DNA from: Caldatribacterium sp051549785
Lineage (GTDB): Bacteria > Atribacterota > Atribacteria > Atribacterales > Caldatribacteriaceae
Direction of reading: 5' to 3'
Assembly: GCF_051549785.1 (NCBI RefSeq)
Contig: NZ_CP189974.1
Location: forward strand, 1,054,001-1,118,000
DNA length: 64,000 bases
Part shown: positions 30,961 through 40,072 of the stretch, piece by piece
Layout of the letters: the number at the start of each line of letters is the position of its first letter
Position numbering within the stretch: position 1 is the stretch's first letter
Made by a program: the position numbers and the translations under genes
Notes under the pieces: model-generated
What the model was told of the DNA's origin: nothing
What the model saw: the letters and a program-made list of their open reading frames with translations, nothing else
The model's database searches: none

Positions 30961-32486
30961 TGGTGGCGTTTCTCATTGGGTGTGACCTTGGGACGACGGC
31001 CACGAAAACCGGGCTTTTTGATGCCGAGGGGAACGCTCTGGCCATTGCCCGGGAGAGTTCCAACATCATCTATGGCCGGGATGGGAGTGTCACGCAGGAC
31101 CCTCAGGAAATGCTCCTTTCGGTAGTCCGCACAGTACGGGAGGTTGTGGAAAAAAGCGGGGTGAACCCAAGGGAGATCCTTGCAATAGCCATCGATGGCC
31201 AGATGGCGGGTATCATGGGGGTGGATGCACGAGGGGAAGCGGCGACCCCTTACGACTCCTGGCTTGATGTGCGTTCGGCCCCATATGCCGAGGAGATGAA
31301 GCGAGCTGAGGATCTCATCATTACGAGATCCGGCATGGGTCCAAGCATCAATCACGGACCGAAAATCCTCTGGTGGAAACACGAGCGCCCCGAGGTCTAC
31401 CGGCATATCGCCAAATTCACCGTTCCGGCCTGCTGGGTGGCACAGAAACTCGCAGGACTTCAGGGGGATGAAACGTACATCGATTACACCTATATTCATT
31501 TCTCCTGCTTTGCCGACCTTGAGAGGAAAACGTGGGATGAGGAGATTCTTGGGCTTTTCGATATCGAAAAGGAGAAAATGCCCCGTATTGTTGCTCCCTG
31601 GGAAATTGTGGGGACGCTCCGGGCGGAGTGGGCAGAAGCCATGGGTCTTCCCTCAGGCATTCCTATCGTTGCCGGGTGCGGGGACCAGGCGGCGAACACC
31701 CTGGGAGCGGGAGTGGTGAGGCCCGGGATTGCCTTTGACATCGCCGGAACGGCCTCGTGTTTTGCCGTTTTTGTGGACCGGTTTGTGCCCGATGTGCAGT
31801 ACAAAACCCTCCTTTTCCCCCGTTCTGTTCTTGAGGGGTACTATTACCCCATGGCCTATATCAACGGGGGCGGCATGGATGTGGAGTGGGCCCGGAATGA
31901 GCTCTTCCGGGAGCTGGCGAAAGACCCCGATGCCTTTGCCCGCATCAATGAAGAGGTGGAAAAGCGTGTCGTACCGCCTTCGGGCATTGTCTTCCTCCCC
32001 CATCTTCGGGGGAGGAATTGCCCAACACAGCCGTACCTTCGGGGAGTTTTTGCCGGATTTAGCTGGGACCACACCCGGGAACACCTCTTCCTTGCCATCC
32101 TTGAGGGTATTGCCTTTGAGTATGCCTTTTACCTCAAGGTCCTCCGGGAGCTCATGCCGGAAATCCGTTTCTCCGAGGTTCGGGTCATCGGTGGCGGGGC
32201 AAAGTCGGCATTCTGGAACCGCCTCAAGGCAAGCATCCTCGGCATACCCTATGTGACGCTCAATCGGGAGGAATTCTCCATCTGGGGCTCGGCGATGGTG
32301 GCGGGATTTGGCGTGGGTGTGTTTACCAATCTCGAGGAAAAGGCGTTTTCCTCTGTGGCAAAGGTTGCCGTTTTTGAGCCTGACGAGAACCTCCACAGGC
32401 AGTACCAGGGGTTCTTACCGTTCTACCTTGAGACCATGGAGAAAATGAACGAGGTCATGACGCGCTTCAGGTCGCTCATTCGCTGA
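30960..32486 (+). CDS. FGGY-family carbohydrate kinase
   Basis: 508 residues of the xylulokinase/gluconokinase family: N-terminal phosphate loop GCDLGTTATKTG, the substrate region AIDGQMAGIMGVD, and FDIAGTASCF and GGGAKSAFWN in the ATP-binding half. ATG 30960 overlaps the oxidoreductase stop and has AAAGGAG upstream; in-frame GTGs at 30954 and 30957 are less likely. It probably phosphorylates the sugar produced by the operon's epimerase and dehydrogenases; substrate unknown. Confidence 0.9.
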   Translation: MVAFLIGCDLGTTATKTGLFDAEGNALAIARESSNIIYGRDGSVTQDPQEMLLSVVRTVREVVEKSGVNPREILAIAIDGQMAGIMGVDARGEAATPYDSWLDVRSAPYAEEMKRAEDLIITRSGMGPSINHGPKILWWKHERPEVYRHIAKFTVPACWVAQKLAGLQGDETYIDYTYIHFSCFADLERKTWDEEILGLFDIEKEKMPRIVAPWEIVGTLRAEWAEAMGLPSGIPIVAGCGDQAANTLGAGVVRPGIAFDIAGTASCFAVFVDRFVPDVQYKTLLFPRSVLEGYYYPMAYINGGGMDVEWARNELFRELAKDPDAFARINEEVEKRVVPPSGIVFLPHLRGRNCPTQPYLRGVFAGFSWDHTREHLFLAILEGIAFEYAFYLKVLRELMPEIRFSEVRVIGGGAKSAFWNRLKASILGIPYVTLNREEFSIWGSAMVAGFGVGVFTNLEEKAFSSVAKVAVFEPDENLHRQYQGFLPFYLETMEKMNEVMTRFRSLIR

Positions 32487-32501
32487 GGAAAGGAGAGAGC
32501 C

Positions 32502-33521
32502 ATGAAAGCAGCGGTGTTTTCCTCACCTCAAGGTGTGCGTATCGTGGATGTCCCCGTTCCCCGGATTGGCCGGGGTGAGGTGCTTTTGCGGGTGTGCGCA
32601 GCAAGCCTCTGTGGAACGGATCTCCGGATTGCCCGAAGGGGTCACGGGTCCATTCCACAGGGAGTGCAGCGCATTTTGGGGCACGAGGTCGTGGGGGAAA
32701 TCGTGGAGGTTGGAGAGGGGGTTGCGGATCTCGCAGAAGGCATGCTCGTTCTTGTTGCACCGAACTACGGCTGTGGAAAGTGCCGTTTTTGCGTTGCCGG
32801 AGCACAGCACCACTGTCCTTCCGGGAAAGCCCTGGGGATTACCGAAGACGGTGGGTTTGCCGAGTACATGCGGGTTCCGGAAGAGGCGGTGCGCCAGGGC
32901 AACATCTTTCCTCTTCCGCCTGAAGCGGACCCTGTGATGTTTTCCTTTGTGGAGGCCCTTGCCTGCGTGGTTCACGGATTTTTGCCCCTTTCGGTGAGTT
33001 TCCGCGACACGGTCCTCATCTATGGTGCAGGACCCATCGGTCTCATGTTCCTTGAGCTTGCCCGCCTTTCTGGAGCCCGGGAGGTGTGGATGGCCGATAT
33101 CAGCCCTTCTCGCCTTGAGAGAGCTGCTGCAAGGGGAGCCCGAACGATTGTCGTAGGCGAGAAGAAGGTCAAGGACGTCCTCCGTGATGTGGATGTGGTC
33201 ATTGTGGCTGCTCCAGCGCCCGATGCCCAGAGAGAGGCCCTGGAAGTGGCCGGGGTTTTCGGGCGAATCAACTTCTTTGGGGGTCTTCCGCCTGGTACTC
33301 CTGAAGTTCCCCTTGCCACAAACCTCATCCACTACAAGGAGCTTTTTGTGACTGGAACCACTCGCTCGAACAATATCCACATCCGTACCGCTTTAGACCT
33401 TCTTGTGCGGCAGCTTGACCTCTCCTACCTTGTGAGCCATACGCTCCCCCTTGAGGCTATTGAAGAGGGTTTGCGGCTTATGGAGGGGAAGGATGCCTTA
33501 AAGGTTGTCCTCATTCCGTGA
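32502..33521 (+). CDS. zinc-dependent alcohol/polyol dehydrogenase (MDR family)
   Basis: 339 residues. The catalytic zinc site is indicated by CGTDLR (Cys about 37) and GHEVVGE, the structural zinc by the Cys cluster GCGKCRFC...HHC, and the cofactor fold by YGAGPIGLMF. Family members oxidise sorbitol, xylitol, threonine or similar secondary alcohols. It sits between the kinase and the cupin isomerase and is part of the same operon. Confidence 0.92.
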   Translation: MKAAVFSSPQGVRIVDVPVPRIGRGEVLLRVCAASLCGTDLRIARRGHGSIPQGVQRILGHEVVGEIVEVGEGVADLAEGMLVLVAPNYGCGKCRFCVAGAQHHCPSGKALGITEDGGFAEYMRVPEEAVRQGNIFPLPPEADPVMFSFVEALACVVHGFLPLSVSFRDTVLIYGAGPIGLMFLELARLSGAREVWMADISPSRLERAAARGARTIVVGEKKVKDVLRDVDVVIVAAPAPDAQREALEVAGVFGRINFFGGLPPGTPEVPLATNLIHYKELFVTGTTRSNNIHIRTALDLLVRQLDLSYLVSHTLPLEAIEEGLRLMEGKDALKVVLIP

Positions 33522-33540
33522 GAAAGCGAGGAGATACGCT

Positions 33541-34110
33541 ATGAAACCATTCAACGTTTTTGTGGACTTCACCACTGGGGAATTGAGGCCGGGAAAAAGG
33601 GTTGTGCGCCGCCTCAGCGATGTGAAGTACATCTTCCAAAACCAGGAAGCGGCAGAAGCCATGCTTCGGGAAGGAGACCCTCTCGTCTACGAAGTCATCT
33701 ACGCTGAGATTCCTGAAGAACCTGGGCACCTCGCCCATTGCACGACCATTATTTACCCCGGAAAGGTCGGTCAGGAATTCTTCCTGACCAAGGGGCATCT
33801 CCACGAGAAACTCGACACCGCCGAAATTTACTTTTGCCTCCGCGGTGAAGGTCGACTCATCATGGCGTCACCGGAAGGAGAGTGCGAGGTCCTTCCCATG
33901 TATCCCGGGACGGCCTCGTACATTCCGCCTTTCTGGTCGCATCGTTCCGTTAACGTGGGGAAAGAACCCCTCATCTTCTACTGCATTTTCCCGGCTGACG
34001 CAGGGCATGATTACGCCACGATTGAGGAGACGGGCTTTCCGAGGGTCGTCCTTGAAGAGGATGGGCGGGTTGTCGTGCGGGAGAACCCGAAATGGAAACC
34101 TAAAAAGTGA
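33541..34110 (+). CDS. cupin-type glucose-6-phosphate isomerase
   Basis: 189 residues, matching the metal-dependent phosphoglucose isomerase family first known from archaea: KGHLHEKLDTAEIYFCLRGEG gives the HxH...E metal ligands, with WSHRSVNVGKEPLIF and AGHDYATI after it. It converts glucose 6-phosphate and fructose 6-phosphate, or in this operon a related aldose/ketose phosphate. ATG 33541 with GCGAGGAG upstream is used; the frame runs into the previous gene but that part is not conserved. Confidence 0.88.
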   Translation: MKPFNVFVDFTTGELRPGKRVVRRLSDVKYIFQNQEAAEAMLREGDPLVYEVIYAEIPEEPGHLAHCTTIIYPGKVGQEFFLTKGHLHEKLDTAEIYFCLRGEGRLIMASPEGECEVLPMYPGTASYIPPFWSHRSVNVGKEPLIFYCIFPADAGHDYATIEETGFPRVVLEEDGRVVVRENPKWKPKK

Positions 34111-34122
34111 GGAGGATAAGGC

Positions 34123-35079
34123 ATGGGCTTTCGGCTTCCTGAGAAGGCAACGCAACCCACAATGTACTTCATCGGGGTCACCACATCCCAGTCCTCGATC
34201 ATGAAGCTTTTCCCGCTCTGGGCTCAAGAGCTGGGACTCAAGGATGCAGTCCTCAAAGGGATAGACATCGAGATCCATGCCCCCCGGGAGGTCTACCGGG
34301 AGGTGGTGTCCTTCATCAAAGAGGACCCGCTCTCTCTTGGAGCACTTGTCACAACCCACAAGATTGACCTCTATGAGGCGGCCAGAGACCTTTTCGATTA
34401 CCTCGACCCCTATGCCCAGCTTTTTGGAGAACTCTCCTCAATTTCGAAGAACAACGGACGCCTTGAAGGACATGCCAAGGACCCCATCTCAAGTGGCCTG
34501 GCTATGGAGGCGTTCATCCCGCCCAACTTCTGGAAGGAGCACGGTGGGGAAGTCTTCATCATGGGGGCAGGGGGCAGCGCCCGGGCGATTGCTGCGTATC
34601 TTTTTGATCCCAAAAAGAAGGACAACATGCCCACGAAGCTCTACGTGACGAACCGCAGTACCCCTCGCCTTGAGGCGATGAAAGAACTCATGCCCAAAAT
34701 CAACCCCAATATCGATGCAGAGTACATCCATGCCCCCACGCCTGAGGTGAACGATGCGGTTTTGGCGCGGGTCAAGCCGTATTCTCTCATCGTGAATGCC
34801 ACAGGACTTGGCAAGGACCGTCCCGGTTCTCCCCTCACCGATGCGTGCGTTTTCCCCATGCACAGCCTCGTTTGGGAGCTGAACTACCGGGGGGACCTCA
34901 AGTTCATGCACCAGGCCCTGGCGCAGGCGAGAGAGCGGCATCTCCATGTGGAAGACGGGTGGATATACTTCATCCACGGGTGGACCCAGGTCATCGCTCA
35001 GGTCTTCCACATCGACATCGACGCGGAGCGGTTTGCCCGGATTGAGCAAATCTCCCACGAGTTCCGGAAAAGGGGTTAG
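34123..35079 (+). CDS. AroE-like (shikimate/quinate dehydrogenase family) protein
   Basis: 318 residues. VTTHKIDLYE contains the Lys equivalent to the catalytic Lys of shikimate dehydrogenase, and GAGGSARAIAAYL is the Rossmann loop, but the usual NTDGxG motif is not present (KNNGRLEGHAKDP in its place). It is larger than AroE (about 270). Being the last gene of a sugar operon, it is unlikely to be the housekeeping shikimate enzyme and may act on a sugar-derived or cyclitol substrate. It overlaps the convergent xylulokinase gene by four bases. Confidence 0.7.
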   Translation: MGFRLPEKATQPTMYFIGVTTSQSSIMKLFPLWAQELGLKDAVLKGIDIEIHAPREVYREVVSFIKEDPLSLGALVTTHKIDLYEAARDLFDYLDPYAQLFGELSSISKNNGRLEGHAKDPISSGLAMEAFIPPNFWKEHGGEVFIMGAGGSARAIAAYLFDPKKKDNMPTKLYVTNRSTPRLEAMKELMPKINPNIDAEYIHAPTPEVNDAVLARVKPYSLIVNATGLGKDRPGSPLTDACVFPMHSLVWELNYRGDLKFMHQALAQARERHLHVEDGWIYFIHGWTQVIAQVFHIDIDAERFARIEQISHEFRKRG

Positions 35080-36560
35080 GACCCCGGGGAAAGGTCGCGA
35101 AGGGCGGTGTATCCCTGCCGGAATTTCTGGTACAGCCTGTGGTACACCTCCACCCACGCTGGCTCAGGGAGCGTGGGGTGAGTATACTGGACGAGCACTT
35201 GCGTGGCCTCATCGACGCTTCCGAAGCGTCCACTGCCGACCATGGCGAGGATACACGCCCCGGTGGCGGCCTCTTCCCTGACCTGAGTGGTGAAGAGGGG
35301 CATGTCGAGAATCGAGGCAATGATTCGCCGCCAGAGGTTGCTCCTTGCCCCACCTCCTGAAAAGACCGTTCGCTGGAAGTCAACTCCAAGCTCGCGGAAC
35401 ACCTCAACGGCGTTTCTGAGACCGAAACCCACTCCTTCCATAATGGCCCTGATGAAGTGTCCTCGCTGGTGGGTGAGGTGGAGATTCACAAAAGCACCCC
35501 GGGCATGAGGGTCCATGTACGGGGTGCGCTCTCCAATGAGGTAGGGGAAAAAGAGCAGCCCGTTGCATCCGGCGTCGACCTTTTGCGCCTCCTGGTCGAG
35601 GTTACGGAAGTCGAAAACGTGTGCGCCTGAGTCGAGGATGGACTTCTTGAACCAGCTCAGGGAAAGCCCGGCACAGAGCGTGGCTCCAAGGAGGTGCCAG
35701 AACCCCGAGATGGCGTGGCAGAAGGTGTGGATGCGAAGCTTTTCATCCACAAGGGGCTGCGTGATAGGGGTGAAAACCTGTCCCCCAGTACCGATGGTGA
35801 CGAGGAGTTCTCCCTCATCGGTAACGCCGTTTCCCAGGGCGGCACAGTGCTGGTCTCCCGCTCCTGCCACCACAAAGCAGGGCCCTTTGATTCCCAGTTC
35901 TTCCCGAACGTTTCTCGCCACCTGTCCTATGACCTGAGTGGACTCATGGACGGGAGGGAAAACCATCCGGTCAAGACCAAGAACGGTGAGGATTTCCTCT
36001 GACCAGTTCCGCAGGCGAATGTTGAAGAGGAGTGTTGAAGAGGCATCAGCAACATCCGTTGTGGGAGGAAGCCCCAGTTTCACCTTCAGGAAGTCTTTGG
36101 GAAGGAGGACAAAGCGGATTCGGCGGTAGACGTCCGGGAGGTTTTTTCGAACCCAAAGAAGCGTTGCCGCCATAAAGCCCGTGGCAATGTCACTCCCCGC
36201 GAGTTTCAGGTATTCACCGGCTTTTTCCCGAATTTCCCGCGCTTCCTGATGACTTCTCTGGTCGGCCCAGATGATGGCCGGATACAGAGGGACAAGGTTT
36301 TCGTCAAGCATCACCGTCCCGTGCATCTGCCCGGAAAAGCTCAGGGCCCGGATTGTGGGCTCTGGGAGGGTGGCGAGAACCTCCTGTATGGCCTCTCTGG
36401 TTTTTTCCCACCAGGTCTCTGGGTGCTGCTCCGCATACCCCGGTGTTGGGGTCAGAATAGGGTACTCCCGACTTGCTAAGGCGACAAAATTCCCCTCCTC
36501 ATCGTAACAGATGACCTTGACGCTCTGAGTTCCAAGATCAATCCCAAGGAAGTACTCCAT
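35076..36560 (-). CDS. xylB: xylulokinase
   Basis: 494 residues, close to typical XylB length. Signatures are GIDLGTQSVKV, SGQMHGTVMLD (substrate loop), IIWADQRS, GAGDQHCAALG, TIGTGGQVF and GGGARSNLW. It makes xylulose 5-phosphate for the pentose phosphate pathway. ATG 36560 follows GGAGGATACC; the frame continues upstream but without similarity. A weak promoter (TTGTCC, 17 bases, TAAGCT) can be found on this strand around 36640-36610. It is convergent with sugar operon 2. Confidence 0.9.
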   Translation of the reverse strand: MEYFLGIDLGTQSVKVICYDEEGNFVALASREYPILTPTPGYAEQHPETWWEKTREAIQEVLATLPEPTIRALSFSGQMHGTVMLDENLVPLYPAIIWADQRSHQEAREIREKAGEYLKLAGSDIATGFMAATLLWVRKNLPDVYRRIRFVLLPKDFLKVKLGLPPTTDVADASSTLLFNIRLRNWSEEILTVLGLDRMVFPPVHESTQVIGQVARNVREELGIKGPCFVVAGAGDQHCAALGNGVTDEGELLVTIGTGGQVFTPITQPLVDEKLRIHTFCHAISGFWHLLGATLCAGLSLSWFKKSILDSGAHVFDFRNLDQEAQKVDAGCNGLLFFPYLIGERTPYMDPHARGAFVNLHLTHQRGHFIRAIMEGVGFGLRNAVEVFRELGVDFQRTVFSGGGARSNLWRRIIASILDMPLFTTQVREEAATGACILAMVGSGRFGSVDEATQVLVQYTHPTLPEPAWVEVYHRLYQKFRQGYTALRDLSPGS

Positions 36561-36691
36561 GGTATCCTCCTGCCGTCCTTTGGTGGCACTTCTCCATGAG
36601 CTTACCACGAGTGCATCGGAAGGACAAGACCGGACTTCGTCGGCGCTTCGAGGGGCTATTCCCCAGGAGAAAAGAGCCCTTTTCTTTTTGG

Positions 36692-36720
36692 TTGAAGCGA
36701 GGGAGAAAAAAATATATAAT
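36692..36720 (+). promoter_or_regulatory. promoter of the argS-pyrG-murI-ispE cluster
   Basis: TTGAAG (36692-36697) and TATAAT (36715-36720) with a 17-base, A-rich spacer; argS starts 45 bases downstream. Confidence 0.75.
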
Positions 36721-36764
36721 GACCCAGGATTCCAGGAGGACTCGTAGAACTGGGGAGAACGACG

Positions 36765-38429
36765 ATGAGTTACCTCGTTCTTGAATCGCTCAGAGAAAAG
36801 GTCTGTGAAGCCCTTCGGTCTTTTGACCCTTCTTGGGAACATGTCGAGTTTGTGGTTGAGCCAACGCGGGAAAAGAAACACGGGGACTTTGCCACCAATG
36901 TCGCTTTTCTTTTGGCCCGTACCGCAAAGCGTTCGCCAAGAGAGGTGGCGCAGAGCCTCCGGCGAGTTCTGCAGGAGTTGCTCTCAGGTATGGCCCGGGT
37001 TGAGGTGGCTGGAGGAGGCTTCATCAACTTCACCCTTGAGGACGGTTTTCTCCTGAAACTCCTCGTTAGAGTCCTGGAAGAGGACGAACGTTTTGGCGAG
37101 GTTGACCTTGGCAAGGGGAAGAGGGTTCAGGTAGAGTTTGTGAGCGTCAACCCCACCGGGCCTCTCCATGTGGGGCATGGGAAGTGTGCGGCCTTTGGCG
37201 ATGCTTTAGCCAGGATCCTGAAACGGGCAGGATTCCAGGTTGAGAAAGAGTACTACATCAACGATGCGGGGAAACAAATAGAGCTTCTTGGGGCTTCTCT
37301 TGAAGCCCGTTTCCGTCAGCTCCTTGGAGAAGAGGTGGATATCCCTGAAGGGGGATATCGGGGAGAGTACCTTATGGACATCGCCCGGGAACTCCTCAGG
37401 GAGTGCGGAACGGCTCTCCTCCACCTCCCAAAAGAGGAGAGGGCGAGGGTCTTCCAGGAATACGCTGTGGAGAAAATCCTCGAGAACATCCGGAGGGATC
37501 TCGACGATTTCCGGGTTTCCTTTGATGTGTGGTTCAGTGAGCGCTCACTGTATGAGAATGGAGAAGTAGAGTACGTGCTCTCACTCCTCCGAGAGCGGGG
37601 GTACACTTACGAGAAGGATGGAGCCCTGTGGCTTCGGACGACTCTCTGGGGGGACGACAAGGACCGGGTACTGGTGCGGGAAAACGGAGCGCCGACATAC
37701 TTCGCTTCCGACATTGCCTACCACTGGAACAAGTGGAAACGGGGGTTTGAGCGGGTCATCGACATCTGGGGAGCTGACCACCACGGGTACATCCCGAGGA
37801 TGCACGCCGCCATGCGGGCTCTGGGACTTCCTGAAGACTTCCTCGAGGTCTTCATTGTCCAGTTTGTGACGCTCCTTCGCGGAGGACAACCGGAACGGAT
37901 GTCCACACGACAGGGGGATTTCGTGCCTCTGCGGAGCCTGATTGATGAAGTGGGAGTGGATGTAGCTCGGTATTACTTCCTCATGCGGGATCCCGAAACG
38001 CACCTTGAGTTTGATGTGGAGGAGGCAAAGCGTCAGTCCATGGACAATCCGGTGTACTACGTGCAGTATGCCCATGCCCGGATTGTGTCAATTTTTCGGG
38101 AAGCCAGAAGACGGGGTGTGGAGTGGGCACCTTCTGCAGAGGCTCTCTGCCCTGGTTTTGAGAACGAAGAAGAACGGGACATCGCCAGGGCCGTCGTGTA
38201 CTTCCCGGAGGTCGTGAAACAAAGCGCCCTTCTCCGGCAGCCGTACCTTCTCTGCAACTACCTCCACGACCTTGCGGGAACTTTCCACGCCTTCTATAAC
38301 CTCCATCGAATCCTCGATGAGGAAAACGCTCCGCGTACGGCCTTTCGCCTGACCCTGTGTCGACTCACCCAGATTGTGCTGCGAAACGCCCTGGAGCTCC
38401 TTGGGATCTCGGTTCCGGAGAGCATGTGA
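36765..38429 (+). CDS. argS: arginyl-tRNA synthetase
   Basis: A 554-residue class I synthetase. An N-terminal Arg-tRNA synthetase additional domain precedes GPLHVGHGK (HIGH motif, about residue 128). The KMSKS equivalent is ERMSTRQGDF, and the C-terminal DALR anticodon-binding domain ends LELLGISVPESM. It charges tRNA-Arg. It starts the gene run argS-pyrG-murI-ispE. Confidence 0.96.
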   Translation: MSYLVLESLREKVCEALRSFDPSWEHVEFVVEPTREKKHGDFATNVAFLLARTAKRSPREVAQSLRRVLQELLSGMARVEVAGGGFINFTLEDGFLLKLLVRVLEEDERFGEVDLGKGKRVQVEFVSVNPTGPLHVGHGKCAAFGDALARILKRAGFQVEKEYYINDAGKQIELLGASLEARFRQLLGEEVDIPEGGYRGEYLMDIARELLRECGTALLHLPKEERARVFQEYAVEKILENIRRDLDDFRVSFDVWFSERSLYENGEVEYVLSLLRERGYTYEKDGALWLRTTLWGDDKDRVLVRENGAPTYFASDIAYHWNKWKRGFERVIDIWGADHHGYIPRMHAAMRALGLPEDFLEVFIVQFVTLLRGGQPERMSTRQGDFVPLRSLIDEVGVDVARYYFLMRDPETHLEFDVEEAKRQSMDNPVYYVQYAHARIVSIFREARRRGVEWAPSAEALCPGFENEEERDIARAVVYFPEVVKQSALLRQPYLLCNYLHDLAGTFHAFYNLHRILDEENAPRTAFRLTLCRLTQIVLRNALELLGISVPESM

Positions 38430-38443
38430 GCGAGGTTGAGACC

Positions 38444-40072
38444 ATGGGGAAAAAGGCTGGGAAGTACATTTTTGTGACGGGTGGGGTTGTCTCCTCCCTG
38501 GGGAAAGGCATCACCGCAGCCTCTTTGGGGAGAATCCTCAAGAGCCGTGGGGTGAAGGTCACAATGCAGAAATTCGACCCCTACATCAATGTGGATGCCG
38601 GTACCATGAATCCGTACCAGCATGGAGAGGTTTTTGTCACGTACGATGGGGGAGAAACGGACCTCGACCTTGGGCACTACGAGAGGTTTATCGATGAAGA
38701 ACTCTCAAAATCAAGCAACGTCACCACGGGGAAAATCTATAGCTCAGTTATCGACAAGGAACGGCGGGGGGATTTCCTGGGGGCCACCGTCCAGGTGATT
38801 CCCCATATCACCAATCAGATTAAGGAGGAAGTTTTTCGTCTCCGGGAAGAGAGCGGAGCAGAGGTCTCGATTGTGGAGATTGGGGGGACGGTGGGGGATA
38901 TCGAGGGGTTGCCTTTCCTTGAGGCCATCCGGCAGATCAAAAACGACATCGGTAAGGACAATTGCCTCTATGTCCATGTCACCCTCGTCCCGTACATTGA
39001 AGCGGCAGGAGAGCTGAAATCTAAACCCACTCAGCACAGTGTGAAGGAGCTCCGGAGCATTGGTATTCAACCCGATGTCATCGTGTGCAGGTCCTCTCGA
39101 CCCATCACCGCCGAGGTGGTTTCGAAAATCGCCCTTTTCTGTGACATCGAAAAAGAAGCCATTGTTCCTCTCATGGACGTTCCATCGATTTACGAGGTTC
39201 CCCTGGTTCTTGAAGAGCGTGGCGTTGGGGACCTTGTTACGGCCAAGCTTGGGCTGAATGCTCATGAGGCGGACCTCGCTGACTGGTCGGACATTGTGCG
39301 GCGGATGAAAGAGGCGAAAGACAGCGTTGTGATTGGTCTTGTGGGGAAATACGTGGAGTCCAAAGACGCTTACCTCAGTATTTGCGAAGCCCTCAAGCAC
39401 AGCGCCGCTTCCCTTGGGGTTCAGGTGGTCATCCGTCCGATCGAGGCGGGTATGCTGAGGGAGACGAACACTGCTGACGTTCTCTCCGGGATTGATGGTA
39501 TCCTTGTTCCCGGAGGGTTTGGACACCGGGGGATTGAGGGGAAAATCGAGGCAGTGCGGTACGCCCGTGAACGGGGTGTTCCCTTTTTGGGGATATGCCT
39601 CGGGATGCAGGTGGCGGTGATTGAATTTGCCCGGAATGTTCTCGGGTTTTCCGATGCGCACTCCACCGAGTTTAACCCCGATACAACCCACCCGGTTATT
39701 GACCTCCTGCCCTCTCAGCGGGGAATGCGAAATAAGGGCGGCACGATGCGCCTTGGGAATTACCGCTGTCTCCTTGAGAGGTCCTCGCAGAGTTTTGTCC
39801 TCTACGGTCAGGAGGAGATATGGGAGCGACACCGTCACCGGTACGAGCTCAACGAGCATTTTGTGGACCAGCTTGAGAGGAAGGGCATGGTGATGGCAGG
39901 GTTCAATCCGGAGTACCAGGTTGTTGAGATTGTGGAGCTCCGGGAGCATCCCTTTTTCGTGGGTGTGCAGTTCCACCCCGAGTTCAAGTCCCGTCCCAAT
40001 CGTCCCCATCCGCTCTTTCTGGGATTTTTAAAGGCCTCATACGATTTTCGTCAGAGGAGAGGACAAGCTTGA
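38444..40072 (+). CDS. pyrG: CTP synthase
   Basis: A 542-residue enzyme aminating UTP to CTP. The synthetase domain begins KYIFVTGGVVSSLGKG; the C-terminal class I glutaminase has the nucleophile Cys in GICLGMQ and the His/Glu pair in FHPEF. ATG 38444 follows GAGGTTGAG and is the usual PyrG start; an upstream in-frame start overlaps argS. The last four bases overlap murI. Confidence 0.97.
   Translation: MGKKAGKYIFVTGGVVSSLGKGITAASLGRILKSRGVKVTMQKFDPYINVDAGTMNPYQHGEVFVTYDGGETDLDLGHYERFIDEELSKSSNVTTGKIYSSVIDKERRGDFLGATVQVIPHITNQIKEEVFRLREESGAEVSIVEIGGTVGDIEGLPFLEAIRQIKNDIGKDNCLYVHVTLVPYIEAAGELKSKPTQHSVKELRSIGIQPDVIVCRSSRPITAEVVSKIALFCDIEKEAIVPLMDVPSIYEVPLVLEERGVGDLVTAKLGLNAHEADLADWSDIVRRMKEAKDSVVIGLVGKYVESKDAYLSICEALKHSAASLGVQVVIRPIEAGMLRETNTADVLSGIDGILVPGGFGHRGIEGKIEAVRYARERGVPFLGICLGMQVAVIEFARNVLGFSDAHSTEFNPDTTHPVIDLLPSQRGMRNKGGTMRLGNYRCLLERSSQSFVLYGQEEIWERHRHRYELNEHFVDQLERKGMVMAGFNPEYQVVEIVELREHPFFVGVQFHPEFKSRPNRPHPLFLGFLKASYDFRQRRGQA

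Noticed and set aside
36600..36691. Terminator-like GGGCT/AGCCC hairpin with T-rich tail before the argS promoter
   Set aside because: Only five pairs with a long loop, and no plus-strand gene ends nearby for it to terminate.
38744..40009. 421-codon open frame opposite pyrG
   Set aside because: Antisense to a highly conserved enzyme gene, with low-complexity composition and no ribosome site.
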